Source of the DNA: Nissolia schottii
Lineage: Eukaryota; Streptophyta; Magnoliopsida; Fabales; Fabaceae
Length of the DNA: 64,000 bases
Assembly: GCA_003254905.1 (NCBI GenBank)
Contig: QANU01054459.1
Span: forward strand, 38,696-102,695
Reading direction: 5' to 3'
A model generated the notes under the pieces. The model did no database searches. It saw only the letters and a program-made list of their open reading frames with translations, and was not told where the DNA came from. The position numbers were made by a program, and so were the translations under genes. Below, in pieces: positions 1-12,400 of the stretch. The stretch's first letter is position 1, and every line of letters starts with the position of its first letter.

Positions 1-3000
1 TATTGGTGACCATTGCAGTTTGAACTTACTTCATGCATATTAAATAGGAAATATAATTAGAGAAAATAATAAGGTGATCATATTATTGAGAGTTGTGATT
101 GATTATAAGAGAGTCTAAGTCTATTTATAAGTTTAACACAATAAATACTAGGACCAAGATAAAATGAAAAAGGATCAACTTATATCTATACAAATCAATT
201 CTAAATAAATCATAAAATCAATCTAAAATATAATAATATCTTTATTTATTTTTAACAATTTCTAGTGATTTTCTAGTGTCTTCTTGCTCAATTCATATAA
301 TTTGAGTTGGTTCAATTTATTGCTTATAAGGGCAACATCAATTTTCTCCATTTATAAAGTTTAAACTTAAAATCTAATTTTAAATGCAGAATAAATGTTA
401 AAGGACGTGAACTAACTAAATTTTAAAAGTTTAATTTTTATGCACTAATAGGGCATGAGAGTTTTATATTGCGATTGAATCAAGTTTTGTCACATAATTT
501 TTTTAATTAAAAAAAAGCGATTACTTTTTTGTAGTAATGCATGTGTGTGAGACTCAATTTTTTTTGTCGATTTGATGGTGCATAATTGAATAAATGTAAA
601 ATGTTTTTACACTAATAGTCCATAAAAAATAATTTTTTTTGATAATATGAGAATACTTGGCATCCATTGTCAATGTAAAGTTTTAACAACTCAAAAATTG
701 TTATTGACACATAAGGGACTAATTCCCTTAAGAAAGCCTCTTACGAACACTTTTTGCAAAAAAAAAAGCATTTTAAACTTTAAAGAAAAACTAACTAAAA
801 CTTCTTTTATGAATAAGCATAAATAAACTCTTTACAGTTTATCTTGAAATATAAAACATAACTATACATGCTAAAATACACGACTAGTTCGAAGATCTTG
901 TGTGTGTATAATGGGAGCACTCTAGACACAGACACAAACAAAATAAAATAAAATAAAACTCTAACATCAACCTATAGATAGTTTCACCACAAGGTGACCG
1001 ATTACCGAAGAATCCTAATGTTGTTGCACACGACCATGACCTCCATGAAATTGCTTTTACATCTTATCTTGTATTTAGAAGGGTGGTGATGGGTGAATAC
1101 TCTAGGAAAGCCTCAGTGAGAGACAAATCCCACGACCTCATGGGACCTTTTGAAACATGAACATACATATGCAATACGTACCAATATCATAACATGAAAT
1201 CATTAAAACATCATTATAATACTACATAATATATACTAAATACTTTCATTGTAAAATCGTAAACTAGTACTCATAATAAATCTCTTAAACCTAGTGAGGC
1301 ATCTAAATAGACGGATCCCAAACAATACGATCCATCTTAACTGACTACTTGAGTACCTAAGTCCCGATAGCTTATGATAATTGATCTATCTGAGTTCCTA
1401 GATCCTGATAGTTGAACTGGTTATATAGTGGTATATTAAGGGTTAACATAGGTTGTTGCTAACGTGCAATACTATCCTAAATAAAGTCCCTTTAAAATGT
1501 TTATAAAACACCTTATAACCATTTGAATATAAACTAAATCTTAACTGAACATAAAGCTTTCACAAATATAAACGTAAATCATGCACATCCACTCACATCA
1601 TGTTCAACTTTATGCAAATAGATAGTGATCACATGGATTTCTAAAATGATTTTCATGATTCCTAAATTCTTTCACAAACTTTTTCCTAAATGTTTCCATA
1701 AAAAAGAGTTTCACAAATCTTTACTTTCCATAAATAAAAATATCTTACATAAAAGCTATTTTCATAAACATTCCTAAATCATATGCTTGCTAAAACATGC
1801 TTTCATAAATACATGATGGCTTAAAATAAGGCGAGAAGAATGTCACACACCTGAAATGACTAATGACCATGGAGCACTAACACTGGAAAAAATTAACTAT
1901 TGGACATCGCTACAACGAACTAGCATTGCTGTGGTGAACCGGTATCACTATAGCGGTCTTGGATCGCTACAATGACCTACATCCCTACAACAAACTATAA
2001 TTGCTATTGCAGTGTTGCCAAGGCCTACTGCCCCTAAAACCACCCTAATGAGAAGAGGAATTTATCCTATGTGGAGGCACTACTTGCCCAAAATTGAAAC
2101 ACTTAAACTTGAGTAAAAGTTCACACTAGAAGCGAAACCTTAAAAAGCTCTTGAGTGAATTAGCAAGTCAAAACACTATAGGAGATGTTCTATTTATAGG
2201 GGGAGCTCAGTCTAGTGCATGGGCAGTGTGAGAATTATTTGTCGCACCATGATAGCGGGATTTTATCCCACATTTTTATAGTCCATAATTGAACATTGCG
2301 TCCTAAAAATATGTGATTTTAATGGCTAATTGATAAGTTTTGCATGATTGTCCTCTTTTGAGCATAATTGAGAAAAATGCAATTTAAGGCACCATTTTTT
2401 TAATCTTAAATCAATTTGTACATTTTTTGTTTCTTTTTAGTTTCTATTTTAATTGCAGAAAAATAAATTGCCAAGAAGATTAATGAAGATTTGAAGGAGA
2501 TTGGATAAAATACAAATTTTGAAGAAGAGACTTGAAGAGAATATTTAGATCATAAAATACAAATTTGAATTCAAATTTAAAAAGATTTGGTCAAAGATTT
2601 GTTGAGGATTTTTTCACGCTAACTTTGTCGCGCATTTTGTGCTAGGATGGAGGTTGAATATCGATTTGACTTCAACTACAAAGTTGTATATCTATTTCTT
2701 AGCTTTAATTGAAGACTTAAATCACCTCAATCCAATATCTGTAGCTAAAATTATTGCGAATTTCCAATACTTTCTAAATACTTAGTCTCCACTTTTATTT
2801 TCTACACTTTTCCCTTTTATGCACTTTAGGTTTATTTTAATAGTGTTTAGTTATTAGTTCTTAAAGGATTATTGGAGTACTCACATTGACAACGCAAACT
2901 CTCAATTATTTGCAAAGTTCTTCCGTTATTTTATTCAAGTTTTTTATTTTAATTCTCCGTTATTTTCTACTCTCTAGATTAGGATTTAATTGGAGATTCT

Positions 3001-3820
3001 TGTGTTTAATGTTTATTCATGATTTGTTAGGATTTGAGAACTTTTTGGAGAACTAATTAGATCTAATTAGGTTGTGCAATTGATGCTTAGGGGATTGACA
3101 ATCATAATTTCTTGAGTGAATTCAGTGTTAGTTAGAGATTTTAACTAAAAACATCTTCTTTATGAATAATTAATTTAGAAATCGATGACAATAAATACTT
3201 GAATCTAGAAACGCTGTATGCAGGATATTATTTTTTATCATTATTGATTCACTTTTATTTTACTTTCTTTTTATTTAAAATCATCAACTTAAACCCCCAT
3301 TTATTGTTATTATAATTATAATTGGCTTGAAAATTAATTTTTAAAAAAAAATGAAAGACCTAGAATAAAAATTAAAAAAATATGAAAAAAATTCAAAAAA
3401 AGAACAAACACAAGCTCAGATTTGATTAAAAAAAATCAAACTGAACTAGAAGAATGATTGAACCACTGAACCAATTGATCGAAGAATATGGGCGTAGTTC
3501 ATGCAACTGCCGTAGAAGTGCGGTGGAGGCGCCGTAGAAGCGAGGTAGGCACTGTTGTCCGTCTTGGTCACGTGATAGAAGGGGGGCTGTGCGACTGCAG
3601 CCGCTGTAGACGCGACGACGGACGGTGGTTGAGGGGGGCGGATATCTGTGTGCTTGGTTGGTAAGAAGTGAGAGAGGCAACAATTTCAGAAGAAAACATG
3701 GAAATGGAATAGCATTTGGGGCTCTGGGCGGCTAGAGTCCCTTAGAATAAAACAAAAGGAGTATAATATATGAAGAAACAAGAAATTGGGCCTATAGTTT
3801 GAGACAACGGGTAAATGAGC
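1..3820. other. AT-rich intergenic DNA, no gene recognised
   Basis: No exon series or conserved protein is visible on either strand. Open frames here are short, and the longest (3426-3683, minus) lies in a locally GC-rich patch without a recognisable domain. Parts of the stretch read like old retrotransposon debris; the clearest piece is listed separately at about 900-2330. Confidence 0.5.
900..2330 (-). mobile_element. Degenerate LTR-like block, minus orientation (tentative)
   Basis: Read on the minus strand this block has the look of a long gypsy-type LTR. A TATA-like octamer (tataaata) lies at 2191-2198 on the minus strand, followed by a leader-like stretch, then runs of short degenerate direct repeats such as the 'gatcc...tgatag' phrases around 1310-1440. 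I could not find paired ends, a target-site duplication or any coding remnant, so the boundaries are approximate and the call rests on texture plus the promoter-like motif. Confidence 0.28.
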
Positions 3821-3824
3821 TTTT

Positions 3825-3826
<2 letters not shown>

Positions 3827-3902
<76 letters not shown>
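3827..3902. repeat. Compound (AT)n(AG)n microsatellite
   Basis: About 20 AT dinucleotides (3827-3866) run directly into about 18 AG dinucleotides (3867-3902). An ambiguous base at 3909 and a poly-A run follow. The open frame across it on the minus strand is low-complexity read-through, not a gene. Confidence 0.95.
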
Positions 3903-3905
<3 letters not shown>

Positions 3906-3909
3906 CAAN

Positions 3910-4877
3910 AAAAAAAAAATCTCCGCTCATGGTGTAACACTCTACTTTTTTCACTAAATCGATCATTATTTTGGAATGTCTTTTTTTTTAGGACACTTGA
4001 CCATTCGACCATGTGTATGTCACCATCTTCTTGAAAAAGGTAATCATGTCATTTGCCTCTTAATTTTTCGTATTTCACTTAGAGAATTAAGACTCCTTTC
4101 ATTCAGGGATCCAAATGATTCCTTTTCTTTCCTTCCATTCGTACATTAATTCTCTCCCACCTCCGTAAAGGCAAAACTCATAGAGAGAACAATAAGAATA
4201 CCTTTACAAGCTCCATCTCTCAAATACATTTTAATTTCCTTTGTAAGTTAGAAGCCCTAAACCCGGTCATTCAAAGCCAATTACCATAAAAGTAAATGCA
4301 TTTTCCCTTAAGCTGTCCTTTGAAAATTCTTCAAGTTTCTAAGTCATTTTCTTGAAAACCTTCTTGTTCTTTCTTTAGCTGACACCCCCAAGTCACTACC
4401 TTGTTTACTTCTCCTTCATCATTTTATGCTAAAATGGTGTGGAGATCACTAGAGAACTAATTCTCTAAGTCTCACCAAACTTAACTGAGAACTTCCTTAT
4501 GTCAACCGCATGCCAAATTCTCAATGGAAATCTTTTATTTCCTTCACCGAAGCATTCACAACTCCATCGACATATTCACCATTCATCCCTCACTCTCTCA
4601 TAAAAAAGAAACACCTTGTGATATCTCATCCTTCTTGCTGCAACTGTCACTTCCTTTCTTTTGAAGAAAGTTCTCAAGAGAACTCTTCTTTTCTTTGATG
4701 AATTGCGTAACAAACCCACGTGTGTGACTTATCATCGTCACTTCTTCACCATACAGTGTGACAAACTTCACTTCTCTCAAAAGACCAAAAATTTAAAAGA
4801 AAATACATACACTTCCATAATATTCAAAATGAATAAAAGCATAGGTTACTGGTTTCCTTCTTATTCAGTGATGCACA
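3910..4877. other. Non-coding stretch before the solo LTR
   Basis: Only short overlapping frames on both strands, none with a recognisable motif. The right edge is set by the 7-bp duplicated site (atgcaca, 4871-4877) next to the inserted LTR. Confidence 0.5.
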
Positions 4878-6413
4878 TGTAACATCCCGCTTTTTCCTTA
4901 GTAAAGATTTCGCATAATAAATAAATACACAAGTAATTTAATTAGACTAAAATTTTAAATCCCCAATTTTATTTCCCAAAAATGCCAATTAAGGTAATAG
5001 TTCGTGATTTCTCGAAATTCTGTAGGGACCAGATTAATTACCTTTCATCGCCGGAATTTAATGATGTATCAAAGGTATCCGTAAAGAACACTTTTATGAA
5101 AATAAATTTACGAATATCTTGGATTGACTTAAATTTCTCATTAAAAAAATCAGTAGATCACGATGGGGTGTTCAAATAATTTTTAGGACAGCCGTACACG
5201 AACGGCTAACAACCAAACACGTGCCAAGAGACAAACCACACATACACGGCTGCCTAAGGGGAAAGCTCACAAAGCTTCAAGGCTAAGATGACTAAGCAAG
5301 TCAAAAATTCAAAGGTTATCATCTAAGATGACTAAGCATGGTGATTCACCATGATGATGTCATGGATGACATCATAAATCCAATAGATTTCCATTTAAAA
5401 TTTTCCCCAAAACTTGAAGAACTTTGCACGGCCAAGAAGGCTGTAAATAGCCACCATGGTCTTGAGTTTTCATATGCCATTGTTCCATAAGCATGTTCGG
5501 CTCGTACACTCTGTCGTTACTCTGCCAAACCCAAAACATAGAACCTTACTACACGAGCCTTAACACGATTTTTCCCATAGTTTTCTACAACCTTGTTCCC
5601 CTAAATTCTTCCTAGTTCTCCTAAAGGAAACCCTAGCCCACATACCCTAGAACCAGTTCCGTAGCAAGTCACACAAACGCTCGAGACACTGGAGCTTTCC
5701 AAGGTCAGGTAATCCTAGCAAAATCACTTCCTTAGTGATTTATGTGTGCTTATGCTATGTATTGTAATGAATATGTTACTAGAACTATAGTTATTTGCCT
5801 GGAAATCTGTTGGTACATATCTGTGAATTGGCTGGGATATAAGTATGCTTGCCTATGATTAGGATTTTGAGTGTGAAAACAATGATTTTGGAAAGGTTTT
5901 TAAAAGATGGAGGGTTGGGTTTTTGAATGAAAATGTTGAGGGAAAAGTTAGATTTTGAAAGAACTCAAGAAGCATGTTTAGGAGACAAGCTAGGGCATGG
6001 AAGTCTCGTCAGACCGCTGAGCGGACAAGAGTACTCGTTGAGCGGCCTAAACGTTTCAATGCACAGCTGAGTGACATTGAGGAGCCACTAAGTGGCTGAA
6101 GAATTTCTCCAAGCATACCTAGATCCCAACAAGCACTATGTCACCCTATGCAAAGAACTTATATGTGATTGATTGTGTATATGATACTGATATTTATCAT
6201 GAGGCGTCATTAAGGAACAGGTTGTTATTAGAGTGTTAGGACAACCGTAGAGAACTAGACGGGCAATCACATACCTAAGAGAAGATCATAAGGAACATAG
6301 GGAAAAGGCAATGTCTTAAGAGGATTCGGTAATGTCGCTAGGATAGCCCCTCGTCACCCCAAGGGAAGGATGAAGTTATGTTACCACGAGGAATAAACAG
6401 CAAGGAAGGTTAT

Positions 6414-6665
6414 ACATCGCGTGTGGACGATGGTCCTAAGGTGTACAATACATCGCGTGTGGACGACAGTCCTAGGATGTATACTACCTCACGTGTGAAC
6501 GACGATCCTAAGATGAATACTGCATCACGTGTGGACGACAATCCTAGGATGTACAGTACATCGCATGTGGACGACAGTCCTAGGATGTACAATACATCTC
6601 GTGTGGACGACGGTCATGGAATGTACAACACACCATGTGTGGACGACAGTCCTAGGGTGTACAAG
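6414..6665 (+). repeat. 36-bp tandem repeat, seven copies, frame-preserving
   Basis: Seven head-to-tail 36-bp units, each containing a variant of 'gtggacgacagtcctagg'. Because 36 is a multiple of three, the plus frame stays open and reads a 12-residue unit (TSRVDDSPRMYN-like) seven times. It lies inside the solo LTR. Tandem repeats inside long plant LTRs are common, so this is more likely non-coding than a repeat protein. Confidence 0.9.
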
Positions 6666-7290
6666 GAAGCGAGACAAGCAAACGGAGTAAGAAGGGATAG
6701 TCTGATAAACGGTATAAGAAAACCTAGGAATTTTTCCATGCACAAGATGTGTTAAATGTTACATTATGTTCAATTGTCAAGGCACATCAAGTGGAATCAC
6801 GAGATGGCCCCGCTAGTGCAAGTACGTGGGTAAAGTACATGAATTTATACATAGGTAAAGTAAGAATAGATTTTCCTATCACCTAGTAATTAGATAAAGA
6901 TGCTTATGACTAACATGGATAATAATAAATAGGAATTCTAGTATGTTATGACACCTAGAGACCCCCTGAGCGGAGAAATCATAATTGAATAGAAAACAAA
7001 TAGTGATGCCCAAGGATTTCCAATGAGGACGCGGCGTTCTCGTTCCCCACTCCTTTATGGTTTCAGGCGAGCACGACGAGTATGCCAAGGTGAAGTAGGC
7101 ATCACCGGACAAGTAAAGACTTTGGCATCAAAGGATTCAAAGGAAGTAAAAGGACGATAGCTTATGTTTTGTCCATTGTATTACCTAAGGAATTATGCAC
7201 GCCCTTAGCTCTTATGTGAATTAGTTGTAATATGTATTATTAATTAAATGTGTAATCATGTTCTAGACCATGTGATTATGTGTGTGTATA

Positions 7291-7622
7291 TGTTAGGTCG
7301 TTTTTGGGACCTAACAGGCAAGAACAAATAAAAAGGATTTAATAAGTAAAAAGGATATTATTGAATCAAATCAAGAGGCTGGTTCCTCTTCAAGGACTGG
7401 TTCCCTTAACAACTCAATAATAAATCTACACCCTAACAAAAGGAGAATACTCCTATTTATAATAATTTTTATTCCTAATTTTACTCCTAAGATAATAACT
7501 AGATAAATGCTAACAATTAAAGATAAACTAATAAAGATAAAATAGATAAACTAACTAGTTATTTTCTTATCCTTCCTAGTATGAACTTTCCATATTAAGG
7601 GGGTTTTTCTCTGATCCTAACA
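7291..7622 (-). mobile_element. Nested small solo LTR (copia-type, tentative)
   Basis: The 332-bp segment begins TGTTAGG and ends CCTAACA, giving the TG...CA ends expected of an LTR. On the minus strand it contains a TATA box (tataaata, about 7455-7462), suggesting minus orientation. Flanks gtata and aatat are near-matches rather than an exact target duplication. No internal coding sequence is present. It interrupts the larger LTR at 4878-7904 and is therefore younger. Confidence 0.42.
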
Positions 7623-7958
7623 AATATATATCATGAGATGTTTTGTATGATTATTCCAACAACTTAATTATCACCTAAGTCTTTTGAGACTCTATTGTTT
7701 GAGTATCTATACCTATGTTTTCTCAAACACGCATGACTCCTAGTTTATGAGTTAGTAAAGAAAAGAAAAAGATTTTAAAATGGTCCATATTTTTAAATAA
7801 GAAATATTTTCAAAAACAACTATAGGGGCTAGAAGTAACCCAACCAAAGCAGTTAACAAACATTGTTTACGACTATAGCGTAAGCAGTTAGCAGGAGTGT
7901 TACAATGCACATGCATTGACTTACACTTCAATTTCCTTTTCAGTTTGATTTAAAAAAA

Positions 7959-9149
7959 GGGTTAATTAAGTTTTTAGTCCCTGTAATTTGGGAAAGTTTG
8001 GTTTTAGTCCCTCAGTGTCAGTTTTAGTCCTTGTAAAATATGAAAATTTGATTTTGGTCCCTGTTGACGGTGGGAGAGTGACGGTGCTGACGTGTCACTT
8101 GACGTTGCTGACGTGGCGTGCCACGTGGACACTCCACGTGGCGGAGCCCATATTTTTGGCTGACCCAGAAACCAACTCGACCCGTTTAAAAAAATTTTAA
8201 AACCCAAAATTCCCCAAATCCCTCGTCCCAAAATCCCCAAATCTGCAGCACTCCCCTTCCCCCACCGCATCGTCTCCGACAAGCCGCCGTCGCTGCCGCA
8301 GGGGGCTGCTCTCTTCTCTCTACTCGTGGGCTCGCGTGCTCGCGTCCTCTTCACGCATGGCTGTCATGCCTTCAATCGTCGTGCTCGCGTGGCTGCTATC
8401 CGTCATCTTCTCCTGCGGAAGAGGAGGAGGAAGTGCGTGTACGGTGGGATTTGGATCCCTTCACTGACGCCATTGTTTTGTGGAGCAGAGGGGGTGTTGC
8501 AAGATCGTCATCGCCGTGGCCCTCACCGCCACCGTCGCTGCCGTCTTTTTCCTCCGCAACAACTTCGGGAACACCGCCGCGCTCCTCTGCTTCGAGAAGC
8601 AGGTCGAGGACCACGAGAATATCGCGCGTCGCATGGAACGGGGGTGGCTACTATGATGCAAGGGAATCGGTGGCGGTGGCCACTATGATGCAAGGGCGTC
8701 AGTGGCAGTAGCGGTGGTGCCAAGGTCGTGGGTGGCGATGCTGGTGGGGCTTAGAAGGAGACGATGAGACGGTAGAAAGTGGTAGGAGGCGTTGGAAGGG
8801 TGGTGGGTGTGGTGAAGGGTGGTGGTGGGGATTTAGCCACCACCATCTATGTAAGAATCCATGGCATTAGGGTTCGATAGTGGGGGAAAGGGATTTGGGT
8901 CAGCTTTGGGGAAATGGGTTTTTTTTTTTTAAATGAATCCAGGTCGGATCCATTTTATCCGGGTCGGGTCATGGGTAAAAAATTTGCCACGCCACATCAG
9001 CGACTTCAAGTGACACGTCAGCCTCGTCACTCTCCCACCGTCAATCGGGACCAAAATCAAATTTTTATATTTTACAGGGACTAAAACTGACACTGAGGGA
9101 CTAAAACCAAACTTTTTCAAATTACAAGGACTAAAAACTTAATTAACAA
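7959..9149. mobile_element. Mutator-like element with ~165-bp inverted ends and GC-rich cargo (Pack-MULE candidate)
   Basis: The left end starts GGGTTAATTAAGTTTTTAG and the right end is its reverse complement. The two arms (about 7959-8123 and 8984-9149) match closely through phrases such as 'ttttagtccctcagtgtcag' and 'gtgggagagtgacg'. The same terminal sequence marks a shorter element at 56006-56303 that has a perfect 9-bp target duplication, which supports assignment to the Mutator superfamily. The flanks here are A-rich and no exact duplication can be called. The interior (about 8225-8900) is sharply GC-rich and gene-like, and includes one frame (about 8483-8650) with a hydrophobic segment followed by FFLRNNFG. 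It has no transposase, so it is non-autonomous. It ends about 255 bp upstream of the Mpv17-like start codon. Confidence 0.72.
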
Positions 9150-9404
9150 AAAAAATAGAGTTAAAATTTTTATTATATTTATGATCTCCATTAAATATCA
9201 TTCTCATAATATATTTTGGTGTGCGAGTAGAGTTTTTGTTTATCATTAAACATGACATATCTTGGTTCACTCCACGCCTTCGCGGATCTGGCTGTGTGCT
9301 GAGAGAGTGTAACGCAAAAAAGACAAAAAGTCAAAACCCATAAAACCCCGCCCTCCCTCCCCTGTGCGTGTGCAGTGGTGAGCTGATTCAGCAGAACAAC
9401 GAAA

Positions 9405-12400
9405 ATGGCGTCACTAACCCATAAATCCATGCTCTTATCCCGTGCCTGTGCCTTCAACCTCAACCTCTCTTCGCGACCCATTCCCCATGCTTCCCGCCTT
9501 CTCCTACCACTTCCTCTTCCGACAACCACCCCTATTTCTTGCTCCCGCCCACTACCTTCCTCCTTCAACCCCCAGCTCCGCTTCCGCAATTCTCGCCTCT
9601 CCGCCCTCCCTGACGATGCTTCCGGCGGACCCGGCGGCCCTGGGGGCTCTGGCCGCTGGAATTCCGGTGGCGGCGATGGAAGCGGCGGCGAGGGATCTCC
9701 TGCTGGAGGAGATAAGTGGTCCTTGTTGTCATGGTAATCAAACATTGAAGCTTTTTTATTTCTTTCTTTTTGCTTCAATTGAGTTCTTAGATTTAGGATT
9801 AGAGATAGATTGCATTCTTGTCTATGGAATTGTTTAATTGTTTTGACCTGTTGTTTTGTTTGAGGGCGAAATTCACGAATCTAGCATGTTTTCAATTAGA
9901 TTAGATTAGATTAAATTTTAGAGGAAATTCAGCCCCCACACCCACTTTTAACTTTTGATTTTGAAGTTGTTTTAAGTGCAAAATAAGCATTACGAAATGA
10001 GTTATCCAATGTTCTGTTAGTTCAAATGGTTCAACATTAAACAATATCATGTATTTGAGTCTTTTCAATGTAAAAAACTAGGGCTGGAAGAGCCCATGAT
10101 GGCTATAACCTGCTAGATACGGGTGATGTAGGAAAAAAAAATACAAAATAGCTTTACCCCAAGGACTGAATGTTACAGAACACTGCAACATTCTAGTCAA
10201 GAGCACTGAAGAAAAAATCTTAAAATATTAAGAGGGGCGGGGGTCATATACATTTTTACATATCTGAATATATAATATCCTGCTTTGTATTGGATGTAAT
10301 TGTCAATGTTAGGATATGTCCTTCATTATTAGCATAAAACGCCTTCATTATAAGCAGCCAGCCTTCTACTAGTTGTTTCTTTTCGAGCTATTTGTGATGG
10401 CTTCTTACTTTCTTTCAGAAATCTAACATGACTTTACTACAGGTACTTGAATCTTCTCGGAAAATACCCAGTTGCAGTAAAAGCCATAACATCCGCAATT
10501 TTGACATTAATCGGAGATTTGGTTTGCCAGGTATTGCAATGGTTTTTTGGTCTGTTTCTCTTACAACTGTTTGTCAAAGCATGTGCATTTGGTTAGACCT
10601 TGGTCAGGCCAGTTTGTCAAAATGCATGAGCTACGTAGATATATATATTCACAAAATTTTATTTAAAGTTACTGGGGCATGGCAGAAGTGGACAAAGGAC
10701 TGAGTTATGTAAGGTTTCCCAGGAATTTAAAGAAGATACCTATGCCCAAATTCATGGAATCCTAATGCAAACTGATAGCTGGGGAGAGAGAACATTATTA
10801 GAAAAAAGCTAAAGAAATCCTTACTCTCTTATGTACATGGGTTTGAATCACCTTACGGTGCTGCCAATAATTTTTTACTGCTCCACATGGGGGCAGATGT
10901 AGACATGGAGAAATCTGAAGTTCAAGTAGAAGAAGATTACAGGACTAATCTAATCAATTTTGGTTGTACGTTAATTGAAGAGTTTTGATTTCGCATTTTT
11001 TCTAGCCGTGTTGCAATTAATTTAGCAACCATGTTTAGACCTGCCAATCCCAGTTGTTCAGGTGAGTCCAGTATAAATTGATAAGCAGAAGGGACTGGCC
11101 ACTGAACTACTGTCAGACAGACTGGAATGCCTAAGATGACAGATACTTTTATTTGCCTGAGAAAGATTTCGATAATCCAGTGTCCGTGGGCTGCTGAATT
11201 ATTTCAATTCTCTCTACCATTTCTTTGGAATGACTTTCTTCTGTTGACTGTATCATTCATTTTTACTTTCTTTTCAATGATTCATGCAATATATGGAGCT
11301 CTGATTTCAACAGGAGCTAGGTTTTACTGGACACCCAACTTTTATGTCTATGACTTATGTATCTTTCATTATCTCTGCAATTGATTTGCAGGAAATTAAT
11401 TTTCATTTTTCTCTTTTGCTTTCTGAAATCTCACCTATTGGCTTTCATGACAGTTTGATCAATCCTCTTTGCTTGTGGTATCAAGGTTGACAAGATAACA
11501 TTTGAACTTGATTTTAAGTGGATATCTTTTTTAGCCAAAAACTAATTTACTTTTTAAAATGTTTGTATTCTTTGCTAATATCTAAATACATTCAATATCT
11601 GAATTTATGTATTCTTTATTTTCTGCAGCTTGTGATAGACCAAGTTCAGACACTGGACTTGAAGAGGACATTTGTCTTTTCTCTGCTTGGTTTTGTCTTA
11701 GTCGGTCCGACATTGCATTTCTGGTAATGCTGTAGAACCTATGTCATCATGCCGAAAAGTTATTTCTCGCCTTATAATCTATTGATTTTGATAATGCTTA
11801 AACTAATGTAAAGAAATACCAATGCCACTATAATAAGCTCAATCATGTTTTAAGTTATGATCCTGTGCTGTAGCCTGTATGCAATAAAATTTCAAATGTT
11901 TATATTTTCCCAATGTATTCTATTAAAAGAATCCTATGAAAATTGATTGCTGAGATTCTTGGCGTCAATTTTGGGAGACTTTCCGCATATATTAGCACGG
12001 TCAGTGGAGTATGGATGAAGACAATAGTTGTTCATACATTATCTTTCCTGACATTTGTTTTGAATCCTTAGGTACTTGTATCTGAGTAAATTGGTTACGC
12101 TACCTGGAGCATCAGGAGCACTTTTGCGGCTTGTACTTGATCAGGCAGGATATTTCCATTGTCCCCAAAACCGTGTATTGCGATTTTGTATCAATCATTA
12201 ATTATGTGATCAATCTGATATTTGAATTTGGAATGGGGTGAAATATGATTGCAGTTCTTATTTTCTCCCATATTCATTGGGGTTTTCTTAGCTTCATTGG
12301 TGACACTAGAGGGAAGGCCATCAGAAGCTGTACCCAAGCTTAAACAGGTGGTGTTAACAGTTTTAACTTGTATTTTCTTGTAACAATGTGTATACAAAGA

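Larger units (their letters stand above)
4878..7904 (+). mobile_element. Probable ~3-kb solo LTR of a Ty3/gypsy (chromovirus-like) retrotransposon
   Basis: The block opens with TGTAACATCCC and closes with GAGTGTTACA, a terminal pair typical of large chromovirus LTRs. The same 7 bases, atgcaca, lie directly outside both ends (4871-4877 and 7905-7911), which indicates one insertion event. A TATA-like motif (tgtaaatagcc, about 5444) precedes a leader-like region. No gag or pol coding sequence occurs between the ends, so this is best read as a solo LTR left by recombination. It carries an internal 36-bp tandem repeat (6414-6665) and a nested smaller LTR (7291-7622). A 7-bp duplication is longer than the 5 bp usual for LTR elements; two of the bases may match by chance. 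Confidence 0.6.

Noticed and set aside
6378..6755. 125-residue repeat protein (12-residue units)
   Set aside because: Lies inside a solo LTR and is fully explained by a 36-bp tandem repeat; kept as a finding only.
9191..9778. 195-residue minus-strand frame opposite the Mpv17-like exon 1
   Set aside because: Antisense shadow of a GC-rich exon; the sense gene has a complete splice model.
10840..10875. 'gggtttgaatcacc' resembling a tRNA T-arm
   Set aside because: No A-box, acceptor stem or cloverleaf around it; it lies in an intron of the Mpv17-like gene.
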